Shown piece after piece: positions 62,544 to 64,000 of a stretch of 64,000 nucleotides of DNA. The stretch lies in the NCBI RefSeq assembly GCF_947500835.1, contig NZ_CANMTQ010000014.1, positions 41,688 to 105,687 of the forward strand. The letters are read 5' to 3'. The position numbers and the translations under genes are program-made. The notes beneath the pieces were generated by a model. That model did no database searches and was not told the origin of the DNA. It saw only the letters and a program-made list of their open reading frames with translations. The DNA is from an uncultured Halomonas sp. (lineage in GTDB: Bacteria > Pseudomonadota > Gammaproteobacteria > Pseudomonadales > Halomonadaceae). Numbering within the stretch: the first letter of the stretch is position 1; the number at the start of each line of letters is the position of its first letter.

Positions 62544-63407
62544 TAGCAACTTCAATAATGCGGTAAAGTTTGTATCGCCTTTGGTACATATCTTTTTCGA
62601 ATAACCCGTCAGATCTGGCAGACACATTCTTTCTGGGTCAGGATTACCTGCATAGAATTTAGGTTTTTCAACGGGAAGCCTTGCTAACCTCTCGATAAAA
62701 TCAGAATCCTTGCTGTCTACCATTCTGAGGTAGTGGTCGACAGAAATTCCTTCGTCATGGCCCGTAATTCCAGAGAAACATTGACCATTCAGAGAACCGA
62801 GGCCGAAACAATTCATACTATGCGTCAGTAAACCCAATGAGTTTGGCCAGATCGCGGATATTTCCTTAAGCGCTTCTTCTTTTGAGTGCATAGACCATAT
62901 GCAGAAACGTCCCTCAACCAACACCTCCCAGGTAGGTGTGTCCTTCGATTTTGGTTGTCCGGACCAATAACCGACAGCTGCAGCTTCCCAATCCGGAAGA
63001 AGTTGCCCCTGGTCACTGATGATGTCCTCTATCCAAGCCGCATCAACCCTAGTCGATTTTTTTGCCCAAACGCTAACATCAGCCAAGTACTCGTCTGTAA
63101 AATGACCTCCCCATTTATTGGATTCCCAAATTCTGGAGATACTCTCGATATCATCAAAAACGAATACACCACGAAGCCTCGATACACTATTAGGGTTGGT
63201 CGCGAGCCGTACCTTCTCCAAGGAAAGTTCCGCCTCCAATCTGCCGACCGACGAACTCTGAAGCATCGACGAAAGTGAGACAGATATAGCAAAGTCTTTT
63301 TCTGCGTCTGGCAGCGATCCAACCGAGTCAAATCCGCCACGCACTATGTTCCAAAGTACCGGCGGATAATAGTGATCTAGGTAGACGTGGCCTTCAAAAG
63401 TTCTCAT
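62502..63407 (-). CDS. Unknown protein in a cassette-like setting
   Basis: 301 residues, not recognised with confidence. MRTFEGHVYLDHYYPPVLWN opens the chain; the block RLRGVFVFDDIESISRIWES ... YLADVSVW is faintly like ADP-ribosyltransferase-type DUF2441 proteins, which is a weak guess. A Cys-bearing region (CFGLGSLNGQCFSGITG) follows. It is AT-richer than its neighbours. The ATG lies 10 bases after GTTAGGC, and its TAA stop lies inside GCCTAAC, both on the minus strand, the places where integron cassette genes start and end. It overlaps the antitoxin 3' end. Confidence 0.65.
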   Translation of the reverse strand: MRTFEGHVYLDHYYPPVLWNIVRGGFDSVGSLPDAEKDFAISVSLSSMLQSSSVGRLEAELSLEKVRLATNPNSVSRLRGVFVFDDIESISRIWESNKWGGHFTDEYLADVSVWAKKSTRVDAAWIEDIISDQGQLLPDWEAAAVGYWSGQPKSKDTPTWEVLVEGRFCIWSMHSKEEALKEISAIWPNSLGLLTHSMNCFGLGSLNGQCFSGITGHDEGISVDHYLRMVDSKDSDFIERLARLPVEKPKFYAGNPDPERMCLPDLTGYSKKICTKGDTNFTALLKLLSQLQNSARRGGGA

Positions 63408-63417
63408 TTTGTGTAAT

Positions 63418-63443
63418 GCCTAACGCCTGAATTGGGCGGCGCC
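63418..63443 (-). other. attC-like half site (integron recombination site remnant)
   Basis: On the minus strand this reads GGCGCCGCCCAATTCAGGCG followed by TTAGGC. AATTCAGGCGTTAGGC is the usual right half of attC sites (core GTTRRRC). The unknown gene's ATG comes 10 bases further. The complementary left half (RYYYAAC) is not seen upstream, so the site is partial. Confidence 0.5.
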
Positions 63444-63444
63444 A

Positions 63445-63980
63445 TCACGAGTGCCGGGCCCTGATGTCAGAAAGTTTGATACTGGCCACCAACCCTCGGA
63501 ACTGGCCAATCATTTCCCGCGCCGAGTAGACGTCGCCCTGAATATCGAAGCTCACGTCTTTACGCTTAATGTCGACTCCAGAAAACATGCCCGCAAGGCC
63601 AGACAACCCTTTTTCACGTTTAAATTCATGTTTTGCAGGGGCATTCGTAGCTTCGCAAAGTATCTCTTCTGAGAGCACAGCTGTTCTCCCAGTGATTGGG
63701 AGAAGCATTCCTTAGCCTGGCACATTGTGCGTAGCACTTCGTAGACTCCAAGCACCCACAGCCAAATCAGCCCGTATACTTTACTCATCAAGGCACCGTC
63801 CACATTAGATCCGCCTGTGAATGACGCATCGAGGGTTTCCTCAATAGCACCGGCCATCTCGTCGAGTGATCTGACTTGCATCTCCATTAGAGGAGCGAAA
63901 GCCATAAGAGGATGTGCTTCAAACATGGCGGTCTCAATGAACAAGTGCAACACGTGACCCATCAGGTACGGTGTTGCCAT
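63445..63980 (-). pseudogene. Unknown helical protein with a frameshift
   Basis: From ATG 63980 the chain reads MATPYLMGHVLHLFIETAMF, EAHPLMAFAPLMEMQVRSLD, EMAGAIEETLDASFTGGSNV, VYGLIWLWVLGVYEVLRTMC, AKLRMP. Then near 63631-63641 the frame moves: the other frame continues AKHEFKREKGLSGLAGMFSG, VDIKRKDVSFDIQGDVYSAR, EMIGQFRGLVASIKLSDIRA. The join gives 178 residues and 536 bases, one base short of a whole number of codons. The function is unknown; no catalytic motif was recognised. Confidence 0.6.
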
Positions 63981-64000
63981 GACTCACAGCTATCGCCATC

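Noticed and set aside
1..64000. tRNA, rRNA, CRISPR arrays, riboswitches
   Set aside because: No cloverleaf with conserved T-loop, no rRNA stretch, no regularly spaced repeats and no known riboswitch core were found on reading both strands; a tRNAscan/Rfam search would settle this.

Overview
The window is GC-rich chromosomal DNA that reads like a gammaproteobacterium of the Halomonadaceae (Halomonas-like). This is an inference from gene content: a Pseudomonas-type aruC-F-G-D-B arginine succinyltransferase operon, a DUF3581 gene, an OBAP lipoprotein, an E. coli-type cellulose locus, purL next to mltF, and scpA-scpB-rluB. No rRNA, tRNA or CRISPR array was found.

Layout. 1-4.9 kb: the 5' part of mltF (minus strand) diverges from purL, which ends at a strong bidirectional terminator. 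4.9-19.3 kb: a zinc-ribbon gene and a complete type II cellulose locus, bcsR-Q-A-B-Z-C on the minus strand and bcsE-F-G on the plus strand, separated by an AT-rich control region. It encodes an inner-membrane synthase with c-di-GMP input (BcsA PilZ, BcsE), a periplasmic cellulase, an outer-membrane exporter and a phosphoethanolamine transferase. 19.3-24.2 kb: a 144-bp MITE-like inverted repeat, radD with an unusual in-frame insertion, then overlapping scpA-scpB-rluB. 24.2-27.6 kb: a broken ParE-type toxin with its antitoxin, an aldo/keto reductase, a LysR regulator and a methyltransferase.

27.8-31.0 kb: an AT-richer two-gene insert, a Wzx-like flippase translationally coupled to an asparagine-synthase-like protein. 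31.2-37.4 kb: the arginine succinyltransferase operon without aruE/astE. 37.4-39.1 kb: a degraded AAA ATPase gene bounded by a 49-bp direct repeat of the astB 3' end, which marks an insertion. 39.1-42.7 kb: a YnfA-type membrane protein, a YhfG-Fic toxin-antitoxin pair, small secreted and lipoprotein genes, a GNAT acetyltransferase and a PIN toxin-antitoxin pair. 42.8-48.0 kb: a LysR-controlled operon for a three-subunit flavin/iron-sulfur amine dehydrogenase with its solute-binding protein, then an isochorismatase-like hydrolase.

48.2-58.9 kb: mostly conserved genes (DUF3581, CopD, OBAP lipoprotein, RNase Z, cyclodeaminase-like, DUF808, deaminase, GntP permease, DUF427, DUF3820, DUF1499) interspersed with a RelBE-like pair and a self-regulated class II Fic protein with two palindromic operators. 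59.0-64.0 kb: an accessory tail with a RelE pair, a RES-Xre pair, an AraC regulator with a LysE exporter, a CopG-type antitoxin with a shifted N-terminus, a gene that looks like an integron cassette, and a frameshifted unknown gene. The window carries seven toxin-antitoxin-like loci plus the self-inhibited Fic protein. Apparent frameshifts fall only in accessory genes.
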